Positions 44,495 through 56,685 of a stretch of DNA of 64,000 nucleotides are shown here, piece by piece. Location: the NCBI GenBank assembly GCA_001510575.1, contig LNGK01000005.1, positions 3,867,795 through 3,931,794 on the forward strand, given 5' to 3'. Source of the DNA: Knoxdaviesia capensis (lineage: Eukaryota; Ascomycota; Sordariomycetes; Microascales; Gondwanamycetaceae). The translations under genes and the position numbers were made by a program. The notes beneath the pieces are model-generated. The model was not told the DNA's origin and searched no databases. It worked only from the letters and a program-made list of their open reading frames with translations. Numbering within the stretch: position 1 is the first letter of the stretch; each line of letters opens with the position of its first letter.

Positions 44495-47400
44495 TCGCCT
44501 TGATATGGCACTTTGCTTCGCTGGTGAAGATTTTCGCGATGCATGATGCTGCCTTGCAATCCTTCCTCCTGCAACGTCTCTTTTCCACACAACACCGTCA
44601 AGCCACTCTTTTTCGCACACACGCACAATCTCAACCCGCGTTGCTGCGATGGCCTCGTGCATGCACATCTTCACGCTTTGTTTCTGCAGTTCTTGGCCCG
44701 GCTCCGTACACGTACTAATGGCCCTGCGTGAAGTGAAGTTCGCTGGGTCCCCCCAAGACCCGTGAACCGACGACAAGTCTCGAGATACAGGGGGAGAATC
44801 ACAGATCTCTGGATCCAAGACAGGATCCGAACCGGTGCCTCCCCTTCATTTCCACTCCAGGGGCTCACTGAAAGACCCCGGAAGAAGGCAACAAAGAAAC
44901 GAGACAAGAGAGGCGGACGTGCAAATGGCACCACGCACGACATCTGCGGTGTTTTTTTTTTTTTTTTGGCTCACAGATGCAGCACACACACCCTCCCCCC
45001 ATCCAGGAAGAAGAAAGGAAGGAAACCTAACTATGCAATGCACGGTTGCATCGTCGACTGCCATTGGCTGGCCCGTCAAGCAGCTAAGCGCCCAACCCTC
45101 ACTCGTTCCTTTGGGCACTTCGGACGCGGTATCGTCAGCCTGCAGTTAAAATTTGAGAGAACCTCGCCTCCAAAATGGACTGCGGAAACAAGCTGCAAAA
45201 CGCTAATCTTTGCAGACAGAACAAAGGACCGAGAGACCGTCAACGGCCCCAAAATGTGAACGGTTAGCTGCCTCCCCTCGTTTGAGCGAACAACGGCGGC
45301 TTATATGTGGCATGGGCGGGGAGAAACAAGCTTGACTTGCACCACCACTCTCCCGAGCGAGCGAACGAAGCTCTCGGGTCCTGCTGAAGAGCCGTTTTTA
45401 TCTTCACAGCCACGATGAGCACACTATATCTGCTCTTGGAGATGTCTATTCTCAGTTGCACACGACATCCACAGCTGCCCACAAAACAGACCGTCCCGCT
45501 GAACCAGCTGAAATCCGTCTCAGTGACACCCAAACAAAGAGCACGGCCAAAAAAATATCTGTCTTGCGTTCCCCGACCAGCGGGCCTGCCGGCTCGACGC
45601 TCGATACAGAATAGGGATGTATCCCCGGCCGGGCTGTCTCTGGACAATCGTATCTCACTCAGTATCTTAGACACGCCTGGCCTGACAACACTGCACACCG
45701 CCGCATACACACACCCCCCCGCGGTTCCGTCGGTCCTTTGTCTTCGTGTCTTGAATCTCGTCACTTCGTCACTTCCGGTGCCCTAACGTAGCAGTTTGGT
45801 GACTAAACTCTGCTGGTCTCTCCTCCTGGAGAACGAAAAGGAACAAAAGGGACCCCAAAGCCCGTGTGAGCGCCGGTTGCTGAACACACGCAGCACATGT
45901 AAACCCCCCAAGCGCAACTCGGCTAACAGACAACAGAACGATCCCACATCGTCTAGTCCGTTCTGTGTCTGTGACTCCGACCAGAGACTGAACTCTCTCT
46001 CAGTCCCCGTTTCGCGTCGTCTCCTCCTCCTTCCCTTTCTCGTCACTGTCCATCCCGCTCCATCCATCTCTTTCTTTTATACCCCAATACCCTCCCCTCC
46101 CCTCCCGCCCCCCCCTTCCAACCCCTCTTTTTATCACGTTCTCAGCCGGAGTTGTCACATTGCGGGACGGGACGGCGGTGAACACGGAGAGCGAAGCACA
46201 CATTCGTGGTTCATGTGATAGAAGAAAAACTTTTGGTGAGGGCTCACCCGACTTACACATCTAGACTCATCCGGGGAACACGGGGCCTTGCTCAAGCCCC
46301 CTCGAAGAAGGGGGGGATCGTATATAAAGTTTGAGAAGAGGAGGGACGGGGCGGGAGCATCGGACTGGAGCATTACGACAGCCGTGCACCAAAGGGCCAG
46401 ATAAGAAGAGAAGGGGGGGGGGCTTTTTCGTGGGAGAGATTCCCCGGGCCAGATCATCCGGACCTTGTTTGTCCATCTGATCTCCCTCTCTCTCGCTCTC
46501 TCTCTCGCTTTTTCTCTTGGTGTCCCTTTCTTAAGATCTCGCCATGCGGGAAGACGGATGGTTTGTATGTACGTAGTAGAATCTCCGAGGAATCCTTAGA
46601 CGCGCCGTGCAGCGAGCCCAGCTGGGCCGGCCACACTGTGAAATCCGCCAGGACGTGGAATTTCCCACGGCCTCGGTCCCGTGAATCAACCCTCACCCCC
46701 AAGACATCCGGGACGTTAATTAGATTCTGCACCGCAGGCTTGCTGTACTATACGGTCTATATGCTGCGAAGTACGAAGGAAGAACACGATAATATAAACG
46801 GCCGTGGCCGTGAGGGCCCCCACATCCACACACACCTGGACACTGTAACATCAAAACACGGAACGCCGCGCAAAAAAAGAAAAAAAGAAAAAAGGGCGAG
46901 TGCTGCTGCAGTTGTTCGAGAGCCATCCCGACTCTGCTTCTTTGTCTGTGACTGCGACCGTGAAATTTTAAAAGAGACGCAAGCCCGCGAGGAACTCAGA
47001 GATAGTTAGAGTTGTGCACACCCCCCTCCGGTCGGAATGTGATAGCAACGGGAGCAATCTATTCCACGGCCCACAGGGTCTATAATGCGAGCCTCTGGCA
47101 AGCACACACCCACGAGAACTGATCTACGGACCTTCGACACAACGACCGACCGAAGAGAAAAGGCGGGATGGCAGACCAGACGAAGGATATCGCGGGAGCC
47201 CGCCGTGTGGGAGCGGTTTGTACACGTCAGAGACTAACATCACACCGCGGACAAACCAGAAACCACAGCTTATCAGAGTTGCACGGGGGAAGCCACTGAG
47301 AACGCTGTATTATCGAGGGGTCCCGGATCACACACACACACACATCCTCTTTTTGCTGCTTAAGCGACGGCTCTGCGTTTCTGTGCCGCAAAGTGTGCTT

Positions 47401-48128
47401 CGGCACACACTCTGGCTGATTCGCGGGTTTAGACCGAGAAGGGGGGGGAGGACTGGCAGGGCAGAAGAAAAACAAAGAGCAAAGTAATGTGTTGAGAAAT
47501 GCGCACTGGGAGTGTGAGAAAAGATGTGTAGAACAAGAAAAAAAAGAACACAAAAAAAAAGGACTTTGGACTCTGGATCCCGCATGGACTGTATGCACGT
47601 ATGTTCTCTCCAGGTGGCTCCCGGAGCCCCGATATTGTGTTCTGTCGTTGGCCAAGTACGTCGAGCAAGAAGGTTCCAAGAAGACCTGAAAGAACCCGCG
47701 CAATGTGCACAAAAAAAGCCAACGGCGCATTATATATTGCGTGCATAACCTCCCACCCACTCCAGCTCTGTACGGATACACTATACACGGCCGAGAAGGG
47801 AAACCCACTCACGCCGAAACAGGAAACTCGTTAACTCGATGTTGGTGGCTCCCCCTCCGGCTGGATCGAACATATAGAGTGCTGGGGATATATATATTTC
47901 TATATATATATAGCAGCCCCGACACGGGATACGCACTGAGTCAAGAGTATTATTGCAAACACACCATCATGCTTCGTTGAGAGCGGGAACCAAAAATGAA
48001 ACGGGAGGAATAGATTGCCTGTAAACTCGCTGGGAAAGGGAGGTCGGCGACGTGGGGAAACTCCGGCGCCAACAAGGACACCGATGGGCCTTTTCTTTTC
48101 TTTTTCATCTTTTTCCTTCGAAGCATGG

Positions 48129-50775
48129 TCACTCCTGGCGAACTTCCCGCGCCACCGCCTTGCACAGCGCCACCGACACGCCCGCGCCATTGAGCACATG
48201 GATCCACAGCCGCTGCGCATCGCTCAGCCGGTCGGTCGCGCTCTTGACCTCGGCGAACATGGCCGCCGGCGCCGGCTGCGTGCGCCACAGCACCAGGTCC
48301 GGCACGCCGCTGGTGCCGACCGCGCGCTGGCGGTACTCCTGCGCCAGCACCTTGCAGACGGCCGCCAGCGCCCCGCCGTTGAAGCAGCCCGCCAGCTCCG
48401 CCACGTCGGCCGGGTCGTAGTCCCAGTTCAGCCCGACCGCGCACGTGCGCCGCGCGGCTTCGCGCGCGGCCACGTCGCGCACCAGTTGCGCGCCGGCCCC
48501 GTTGGAGATGGCCGCGAGGCGCGCGTTGATCTCGCCGGCGCGCGCGGCGTAGAACGCGTCGGTGAAGAGGTCGAGCGGGTGGGTCTGGAACTCGGTCTGG
48601 AACACGTTCGGCACGTACATGAACAGGATGTCGAAGAACAGGTACGCGAACAGTGTCCGGATGATCCCGCCCTCGGCGTGGTATCCCTTCCACCCCTGGC
48701 TGCGGTACCAGCTCAGACACATCTCCTCCACGCTGCACTCGCCGCCTTCCTCGAGCTCGTCGACCCAGACCGTCTTCGTGCTTGCTGCTTTCCCGCCCGG
48801 CTTCGTGGGAACGGCATCGGCTTTGATGATCTGGATTCCTTCGGCAGTGTGGCTGAGTGGCTCGCTGAGCCGCACATGGCCAAAGTCGTGCTGGAGTCGT
48901 CGCGGAATTCGGAGCTGGCGCTCAAGCTTCACCAGCCGTTTCTGCAAGTCGTAGTGGTAAATCAAGTAGCAGCTGTTGTCCTGGAGTGCCGTCTCGCAGG
49001 TCTTCGCAGCCTTTTGTTTCCACATCTTCTTCCGTGCCTCGACGTCTCCTGTCGCGTCGCCAACGGCAAACATGTAGTGTTCTTCGAGAAGTGCTTTGCG
49101 TTGGTACCATGCTCCTCGCCGAGAGAGGAGAAACAGCCGCTGTTGCAGCAACTCGCAGGTAATGGCATACTCGCGCTCGTAGCGTTTCAGTCTCCCCAGA
49201 GCATACATACACTTGTACACAACTCGCGTCAGAGAATGGCCAGGGGTAAATCTTCTCAAGTACACCCCTTCTGCAGTTTCGTAAGCGGTGTCTTTGATGG
49301 ATTCTTCCTCGACCACTTTCTTCCACCGAGGGTACACCTGGTCAAGGATCTCGACCATCTTGAAGAGTCCTTGTTCTCCTGGCGGATCTCCCATCTCCAC
49401 AATCCTGGCAACATCAGCCTCCAGCTTGATTGACGCTTCATAGCCCACGACTTGACGCCGAGACGAGAACACATCTGCCGTTCGACACACGATATACTCC
49501 GGGAAGTTCCAGCGGGAAATCCTCGACAGTACTATGGCCGTGAGGCTCTTTTCCGTCCATTCTGTTGATCGATAGAAGACCAAGTGGACTCTTTGGAAGA
49601 GACGGAAGGTCTCCGTTGACAGTCGCACGCATGGGCCGGTGATCGCCAGGATTTTGTTTAGGAAATGCTCTTCTCGGCTATGTTTTGCTTTCCTGGACAA
49701 AGGGCGGTCGGAAGGACCCTGTTCGTCCTCGGACCCGGACTCTGTCCCAGGTGCGAGGCTTTGTCGGCGGGAGGGAAGCGGAGTAACCCCCATGGAATGG
49801 AGCCCGGTCTGTTCCTTGCAAACTCGGCAAATGGCTGCCGCGAGCTCGGCTTTGCTCTTCCCTTGCAGCTTGTAGTCTTTCGCAAACACTCTGAGCTCAT
49901 CGAGATTCAGGAGAGCGACCGCATCCCCCACAGACTTGATGTGCTCTTCCGACGAGTCGAGGAAGGAAAATGACTCTCCGAACTCGATATCCATCTCTTG
50001 TTCTTCAGACCGTTGCTGGACCTGGCTGGAGCTTAGATCAGGGAGATCCCGGTACCTGGACAGAGTATCAACGGCAACATCAATTCTTGATATGTCGTTG
50101 TAATATCCAATCCGGTTCACTCGGTGCCACGAGTCGGATTTGCGGAGGAAGAGACGAACATACCTGGACATCAGCGATTTGATATCAGCCTAAACCCCAA
50201 ATCTTAACCCAACACAAACTTAAAACAAACGCCGGACTGCTGGGAGTTTCGTACAGATATTGGCTCTCGTAGTCTAGTTCTTTCCATTCTTGAAACACCT
50301 GCCGCTCTTTGTTGTCAAAGAGGTGCGATTCCTCCTCGAGGACCGTATCCAACGCAAGACGGAAAGCGTCCACGTATATCGAACTGTGGCCCTTGACCCA
50401 TATCCGTTTGGGATCGCCGGGCTTTGTATCTGGTGGGACCTCCAAGACCTTTCCGGACTCGTATTCCTCAATGGCCTTAGTCTCGTCCTTTTCGATGGGC
50501 GGCAGAAACCCCAGTTCCGGGCCGTCGTCCATCGGGTCACTTTCCATCTCAACCGAGACTTCCGGCTCATCGGCGTCCCACGGCGTAGGAGAGCCCTCTT
50601 CCGGTTTGATAGATTCCCGACCTTGGCTTGCTTCCGAGCCCGACCCTCGACTGTCAACTCGACGTCGTTTCAACGAACGGCCCTCGGTATCGGCTGGCGG
50701 GGGAGTTTCATTTCTAGACGATGATGATGTATTTCGCGATGGTGTTGCAGAACGACGAATGATAAAACGATCCAT
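48129..50775 (-). CDS. fan1: FAN1-type structure-specific nuclease (VRR-NUC domain)
   Basis: 5'-flap/exonuclease that acts in interstrand cross-link repair in the nucleus. Two minus-strand exons, 50775-50255 and 50163-48129, joined by a 91-nt intron that restores YESQYL|YVRLFLRKSDSWHRV; 851 aa. The N-terminal 100 residues are charged and disordered with KRRRVDSR (nuclear import). A SAP-like DNA-binding motif (LNLDELRVFAKDYKLQGKS) lies near residue 258, a helical/TPR-like middle follows (GRLKRYEREYAITCELLQQRL), and then the VRR-NUC nuclease domain with the E-rich helix (HAEGGIIRTLFAYLFFDILF) and PD-(D/E)XK residues D796, E812 and K814 (GVPD...FAEVK). Spacing matches human D960/E975/K977. The zinc finger of human FAN1 is not seen, as in fission yeast. 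The last 0.6 kb is very GC-rich in third positions. Divergent from sdc1. Confidence 0.95.
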
Positions 50776-51229
50776 CTCGTGAATTTCGAGATGTCATGAT
50801 GCCGCAAGCACCGTTTGGATAGAGTAAAGACAGAGGCAGAGTGGTGGGCAGATTGCTTTTACCCACACAACAGCTTTCTTGCCCGGACAGAAAAACGGTC
50901 CACTTTTCTAGGCCGCAGAAATCGGTGGTGTAACAGGGAAGGATCTATTGAGAGGATGATACTTGCCACTGGTATTTTGTCGTCCTATCTGTATACCTGG
51001 TCTCTCTACTAAATATAACTAAACGCATATAATAACGTGTATCTTCAAGCCGTTCACTAAGCTCCATGGTGGCGCGTGTTCCAGTGACCAAAATTTCGCG
51101 TTATCCCGCATTTTAGCCGCGCCGGTGTGGAGAGAACTGAGCAGGTGAAAAGCTTCCCTTTCGCACTGAGCTGGTCTTCTACGCGGTTGCTGTTGTATCT
51201 TCAGTGAACACTAGATTGACGAACAAATC
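50776..51229. promoter_or_regulatory. Divergent fan1 / sdc1 promoter region
   Basis: 454 bp without a gene. The middle is AT-rich (TAAATATAACTAAACGCATATAA region near 51010-51035); the part before sdc1 contains GCGCCGGTGTGG and ACGCGG elements. No specific factor site is convincing. Confidence 0.5.
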
Positions 51230-51866
51230 ATGGCGGGAACTCAACCAATTGACATGACTACTTTGACCGGGGACGCCGCCGGCGCGCCGAGCTTGGGAGG
51301 AGATGTTGCGATGCGTGATGCGCCCAGCGTGGCCCAGGTATGTCAATCAGACCAGACCTCGAGAAACGTGCTCAAGAGCACCACCAACATCTTACAGATA
51401 TCTCAGCTTCCCATGTGCTTGCCCAGTGCTGGATGCAATACTGGCGCCCCAAGCTAATTGTTCTGCACGCACTCTCCTCTAGTCCCCCGCGCCGCCCCCG
51501 ACTTCTCAGAGCCCCGCGCCGCCCGCACGCGTGGGAACCCCCAGCAAGCTGCTCAACGGCGACGACAAGAGCTCGCGCGCGCCGTCGGTCCACGCCGAGT
51601 CCGGCCCGTCTCTTCCCACCGACGCCGCCCCGCACGGCGACCCCGCGCGCAAGTACATCAACAGCAAGATCACCCCGACGCTGCTGGAAGCCATGAAACA
51701 GGTGGCGCTTGAAAGGTTGGCAGAGTCCCGATGTGAAGTTGAGTTGTGCAGGAACCCGTGCTGATGCCTTGTTTGCTTGCTTTTCTCCCCTAGACCCAAG
51801 GACCCTCTCCGATTCCTAGGCGAATATCTACTACAGCGGTCCCGCGAACTGGAGGGAACCAAGTGA
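51230..51866 (+). CDS. sdc1: Sdc1/Dpy-30 domain subunit of the COMPASS (Set1) complex
   Basis: Small nuclear subunit of the histone H3K4 methyltransferase complex that dimerises and binds the Ash2/Bre2 subunit. Three exons, 51230-51337, 51483-51715 and 51794-51866, with GT-AG introns of 145 and 78 nt; 137 aa. The C-terminal Dpy-30 motif spans the second junction: ARKYINSKITPTLLEAMKQVALE|RPKDPLRFLGEYLLQRSREL, ending LEGTK. The N-terminal 80 residues are Pro/Ala/Ser-rich and look disordered, with one intron in this part. The third exon starts exactly at the PKDPLRFLGEYLL helix, so splicing is needed for function; the unspliced frame stops early. Convergent with the uS15 gene. Confidence 0.93.
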
Positions 51867-52259
51867 AGACACCAGTGTTGTGGGTCGGGAAAGGTTCTAC
51901 GGAGTATGGGCGTTCCGGTAGCAGTTACGAAGTTTCATGATACCACCACATCGATACATATTCGGGCAGGAAATATCAAAAGTTACCATTGACTCGGAGA
52001 AAAAGCATCTCTTCAAATCTTCATTGGAGAGACTAAAAAAGCAACAAAAAGAAACAAGTTGTGTCATATGCTACGGGCAAATTCTGACCGTGCTCATTCA
52101 TGTTCTCTTGATGGGTAAATCATTGCCGATAACTGAGAAATTCCCGACCGTAAAAAAAACTCCGTGACCGAAACCCCCCCATTTTATGGATATGAAAACA
52201 AAGAAAAAAAGTTATTCTTTTCCTTTCCCAGGTTCAACACAGTTGAATCTGTTTGTCCT
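51867..52259. other. Convergent 3' region between sdc1 and rps13
   Basis: No gene. AT-rich sequence with A-runs, consistent with the two opposed 3' UTRs. Confidence 0.6.
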
Positions 52260-53059
52260 TTACGCCACGAGGGTGCTGGCAGTGGCGCTCTCGTACTTCC
52301 AGTTGGGAGGAAGCTGGGCGACACGGCGGTAGTAGCGGGCAAGACGGTGGATACGGGCCTCGATGAGAATCAGGCGGAACTTGGCATCCTTGTCCTTGCG
52401 GTTGCGCTCAAGGTGCTTGCGGACGGCGACAGCCTATACGAAATTGGGAAATTGTTAGTATACTAAGACGGACCTCAGGAATCACACAGGTAGACTTATT
52501 CAAGTGAGCATACCTTCTTGATGAGGTTGTACAGGTCCTCCGGGAGCTCGGGAGCAAGACCTAAAAATTTCACTCTGTCAGCCATGACCAATCAGAGGCA
52601 AAATGAAGAGAGTATTCCATCTCTATGCCACAGTAGTCGAGAATATTTCATCTCTTCCAACGTGCGGATATGTGTGTATGTATGCAATTGCGGTTCGACT
52701 CGGTCGTCATCGCGTGGGGTTCGTGTTCAAGGCGGCGGGCTAATCGTACCATGCGACTTCAGGATGCGCAGAATCTTGTTACCTGCAAAGATAGTTAGTA
52801 CGCTGAAACCCCCAATTTCAACACCTGACACCGACGAATATCGTGGAGGAAACATACCGGTGATAACCTTGACCTGGGCAATGCCGTGGGCATCACGGAG
52901 GACAACACCGATCTGGGAGGGAGCAGCACCCTTACGGGCGAGCTTGCAGATCTGGTCGGCAACCTGATCGGGGTTGACCTTGAGCCAGGCCGGAGGGTTG
53001 CGAGAGTAAGGGATCGCCGACGAGGAGATACCCTTTCCTGAGCTGTGAAGTCTACCCAT
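52260..53059 (-). CDS. rps13: 40S ribosomal protein uS15 (S13)
   Basis: Binds helix 22/23 of 18S rRNA in the small subunit. Four minus-strand exons: 53059-52858, 52782-52750 (33 nt), 52560-52514 (47 nt) and 52433-52260. All introns are GT-AG and the phases join exactly as in the family: VKVIT-G|NKILRILKSH-G|LAPELPEDLYNLIKKA|VAVRKHLERNRKDKDAKFRLI. The total is 151 aa, the standard length of eukaryotic S13. The start MGRLHSSGKGISSSAIPY is diagnostic. The intron between exons 2 and 3 is 189 nt, the others 75-80 nt. It is transcribed in the same direction as the U2AF gene to its right, with 992 bp between the coding regions. Confidence 0.97.
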
Positions 53060-54051
53060 TTTTGCGGATGTGTGGAGGGATTTGTCGTAGAACGGCGGTA
53101 GAGTTGTTGTTGTTGGTTGGGGAAAAGGAGGAAGGAAAAGGAAGCGGGAGAGGGAGAAATAAATTGGTGATGATTCTGCTCAGTGGAAAATTCTGTGTAT
53201 CCAGTAAAAGGGTAAATACCGCTTAATTAGGGCCGCAGATCAAGCATAGAAATGGGGTCCAAATGACTAAATGCTGACTTCGATTTCGAGATAAGATAAG
53301 CTCGCGACCTGTCTCCACTAAATTTTGGTAAGAAAAAGGCGAACTTTTCCCAATTCGCTTCTCTTCCTTCACGCAAACTTTTCTCTTCCGTCTACAGAGA
53401 AGTCTCGCGACTGTCGCAAGATACAGCCTTGCATCAAGGCAAGTGTCCGTGATGTTGATGCATACAGGGTTCATTTTAGCTGGAGTCTTGAATGTGAATT
53501 CATTTTTTTTGGTAAGAATACACACACCCTCTCCTTAACCGCCTTCCCATTCTCCTATCATGATGACACAACATCTACATTTTCTGGTACCTCTAAAACG
53601 AGGGTCGTTATAGATCCTATGAGTGCTTTCTTTTCTGATCTCCTTGGACAAACTCCCATATGTTACCCCATATGACATCTATCTCAATGCTCTGTGCTAA
53701 CATAACATAGAAATCTCACAGTTCAGGTCCAACGAGAAGTAAGCATTGACGGAGGGCCTATCGTAGTTCGGTCCCAAACGCGACTGTCCGCGCTCCTTAT
53801 GGAAGAGGGCACTCCTCATTAGACATAGAAACTCAATAGCGATGCGAACCCGCTCGGATTGTTCTGTCAATACAATACATTCAATATGCCACATTTTCCC
53901 GATGCATGAATACAAACATTCAGATCAGATAACTCCGTAACGCCTTCAAATTTCGAAAACAGATACCCCGAAGGCCTAATCTACAGAAGCTATCTTAGGT
54001 GTTGTCGGACTGTTGTACCTCAAGAGCGTTATGCGCCATGAGTCAAGTGCT
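53060..54051. other. Intergenic region between rps13 and the U2AF gene
   Basis: No gene seen. It should hold the rps13 promoter and the 3' UTR of the U2AF gene, both on the minus strand. Short AT-rich frames only. Confidence 0.55.
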
Positions 54052-56276
54052 CTACCACATTTCGACCTCGAAGTTTTCCTATACAGCACGCATACGTTAG
54101 TATCTGAGTCTAGGAGATGAGGACAGTGGAGTGGGTATGCGCTTACCTCAGGGAAGAAGGTGGTGATCACAGTTCTATCAGCAAATTTGCGTCCAGCAAG
54201 GGCCTTGAGGGCGGTCTTGGCGGACTCTTGCGTCTCGAACTTGACAAAGATCTTGCCGACACCAGGAGCCTGGCGGTTGCCAGCGACAGGGCGGGGGATT
54301 TTGAGATCAAGGACTTTGCCGTACTTGGAGCATTCGTCCTCGACGTCCTCGCAGATTTCTGTAATGCATTGCGTTAGTAACGGGAAACTCTGGGGGGGAA
54401 AAACCCCAACGTCATCCGCACGTGTTTCTTACCTTGGTAGTCGTCGTTGTCGAGAAGCTCGTCGGTGGTAACCATGTTCAGCAGTTGGAGGACACAGCTC
54501 TCCTCAGGGTCGGCCGATGAGGTTCCAGCCAACATCGACATAGCGCTCACTCCAAGCTCGATACCCGCAACTTGGGTGATGCCCACGCTTGCCTTCTTAA
54601 CCTTCAGCTTCTTGTCGCCAAGCTCCATTCCGTTGAGGCCCTGAATAGCAACTTCAATGGTCTTGGGATCGACGTACTCGCAAAATGCAAATCCCTATGA
54701 AATAGTAAGCAACCGTGAGAAGACATATCGGCAAAGAGACAGGAAAAATACTCACTCTTGATTCATCGGTATGGCGGTCCTTCGCGAGAACAAAGGCCTT
54801 CAGCTCTCCAAACGACACAAGCAGCTCAGTAACCTGCTCGTCGGTGAGATATGTGGGGATGTTCGCGATGCTGATCTTGAAAGGAGTGTCCGCAACAACG
54901 TTGCTGACAACGCCAGGCTCGTAAGTGACCTCGTCAACAATGGCAGGCACAATGTAATCTTTAGGGCGGCGAATCTCCAGGCCACCAGCGGTGGCATTGG
55001 CAGCGGCGTCGTCCGCCTCCATTGAAATGCCGTCGAGCGCAAGCGCAACAGTGGCATCAGCCGAAGTGCGGAACTCTAACAGGCCAAAAGTGCCGTCTTT
55101 GGACATGTTGACGGTTGTGCAGGGATCAGTGCCTTCGATAACATTCAGTCCGTTCAGCTGGAGGTTGAAGAAGCCCATGAGGGTCTCATCGGTGGTGCCG
55201 GCGGGCACGTTCGCGACAACCAGACGCTTCGCCTGGCGAGAATTGGTAGGGCGCAGGGCAATCGCGGTTGCAGACAGCGGCTGATTGCTGACGAGGGCTT
55301 GAAGCTTGGCGACATCCAATTGTTGGTGGTTGTTGTGTGACTGGTTCTGGTTCTGGTTGTGGCCACGGCCCTGGCCGTGTCCATTGGTGCTGTTGTTATT
55401 GTCGCCGCGGCCATGGTGCTGGCCGTGATGGCCCTGGGAGTCTTGTCGTTGGCCATTTTGCGAGCCCTGCTGTTGCTGCTGACGGGGGGCTCCGGGGAGC
55501 GGGAACATGCCGGAAAGCTTAGCCTGCTCGGCCGTAACGGTTTCGTAGCCCGGGGGCTTGATGTCCCATTGAGTCATGCGGCGCTTGCGCTCGAGAACGG
55601 GAACAACATCGGTCAGATCGGGAGTGGGCTCGCGGTTCTTGGGAGACGCGCTGCGGCGGCTTTCGCGAGGCGGGGGTTCGTCCCGGCGCCCGCGACGTCT
55701 CTCTTCGCGGTCGCGGCGCGGGGGTTCGTCATCGTCCCGGCCTCTATCGCGGCGCGATGGGCCTCGGTCGCGCTCGCGGTCGCGCTCTCGGTCGCCGCCG
55801 CCGCCGCCGCCACCACCTCCCCGGCGGTCTCGCCCAGCGTATCTGTCCTCACGTTCGCGATCTCTGGTGGTTCGGCTGGAGGAATAGGCGTCCTCTTCAT
55901 CGCGGCGGCGCGAGCCGCGGTATTCGGGGGATCGGGATCGTCTGCGTTCGCGGCGGCCTTCGCGCCCGTCTCTTCCCTCGCGGCCTTCACGACCTTCGCG
56001 GCCCTCGCGCGGCTCGCGGCCCTCCCGTCCTTCGCGACCTTCACGGTCTCCACGGGAAGATGACTAGAAGCAATAGACGAAGCAGTACATTAGCAAAATG
56101 AATCCTCAAAACAGATAATATTACATGAATTGGAGAGGAAGATCTGATAGAACTTACAGGATGGTCTCGACCAGAGCCTTTACGCCCGTTTTCTAAAGTC
56201 ATGGCCAAATTGCAGTTAGTATGATGAATGAAGCAAAGAAGGGAAATTCGTTTGGACAGAAGATAGTACCATTCAT
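54052..56276 (-). CDS. Large subunit of splicing factor U2AF (U2AF65)
   Basis: Binds the polypyrimidine tract and recruits U2 snRNP. Proposed minus-strand exons: 56276-56270 (7 nt, ATGAATG), 56192-56158, 56063-54756, 54694-54433, 54358-54147 and 54078-54052; 616 aa. The first intron has ACTAAC about 25 nt before its TTTAG end; without it an in-frame ATG at 56206 gives almost the same protein. Order: a charged N-terminal region of REGREG and RDR repeats with few true RS pairs and a run of seven Gly; the MTQWDIKPPGY segment; a Gln/Asn/His linker; RRM1 (RLVVANVPAGTTDETL), RRM2 (FKISIANIPTYLTDEQV ... GFAFCEYVD), and a C-terminal RRM3/UHM with GRKFADRTVITTFFPEE, ending EVEMW. The UHM R-X-F loop (RKF) binds tryptophan ligands in SF1 and SF3B1. 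Divergent from ogg1. Confidence 0.95.
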
Positions 56277-56685
56277 CAGACACAAGTCAATCAATAGAAA
56301 TGGGTAGAAATATAGACCAATTGAAGTAAATCTTCATGAAAAACAATGAAGATCCAGATGAGTGTGCCTGAAGAAAAGAGATAAAAGGTGTTCGGTTCAG
56401 AAAGATACAGTGTCGTTCTCACCTGGTTAAAGAAAAAAAAAGCGACCAAAAATTATATAATTCTGGTTACAGTGTTGGATACAGTGCGGAACGTGTGTAG
56501 CACAGTGGGAGTTCAGCACTTTATTTCAGTTCAGCGCGTCAACACGCGCGGCAAACGAAAAAAAGCAAATTTGCCCTCTTCAAACTGATTATTGAGGACG
56601 GAGTCACTGTATCAGTGATATATCTGGAGTCACTTCATTTTTTCCAGCAATCCTCTCTTCAACTGTTCGTTTGCTCTCTCCAGCC
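56277..56685. promoter_or_regulatory. Divergent U2AF / ogg1 promoter region
   Basis: 409 bp without a gene, mostly AT-rich, with a T-rich, pyrimidine-rich stretch (56636-56680) just before the ogg1 start. A CGCGTCAACACGCGCGG element lies near 56537-56553. No known factor site is convincing. Confidence 0.45.

Larger units (their letters stand above)
41847..48128. other. Gene-poor tract, part 3
   Basis: No recognisable gene. The first kilobase is T-rich and should be the 3' UTR of the preceding gene. A second CCAATCA cluster and palindromes lie at 44284-44494, and an AAAAT-type microsatellite at 44199-44247. CACA, CTCT and A-run tracts are frequent (for example 45695-45720, 46484-46510 and 46870-46895). 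TACTGTAC/GTACAGTAC motifs occur near 43978-44012. Open frames up to 193 codons (47227-47808, minus) are low-complexity. Confidence 0.55.

Noticed and set aside
44810..44860. B-box-like GGTTCGGATCC on the minus strand
   Set aside because: No A box at the right distance and no cloverleaf fold.
48015..49433. 472-codon plus-strand frame opposite fan1
   Set aside because: Shadow of the GC-rich nuclease exon; no domain, while the minus strand has the VRR-NUC catalytic residues.
52685..52700. GGTTCGACTCGG resembling a tRNA B box inside an rps13 intron
   Set aside because: The last bases do not match the B box and no acceptor or anticodon arms form around it.
56671..56685. Upstream non-ATG extension of ogg1
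   Set aside because: The ATG at 56686 has good context and the conserved OGG_N domain starts just after it; no need for a CTG start.
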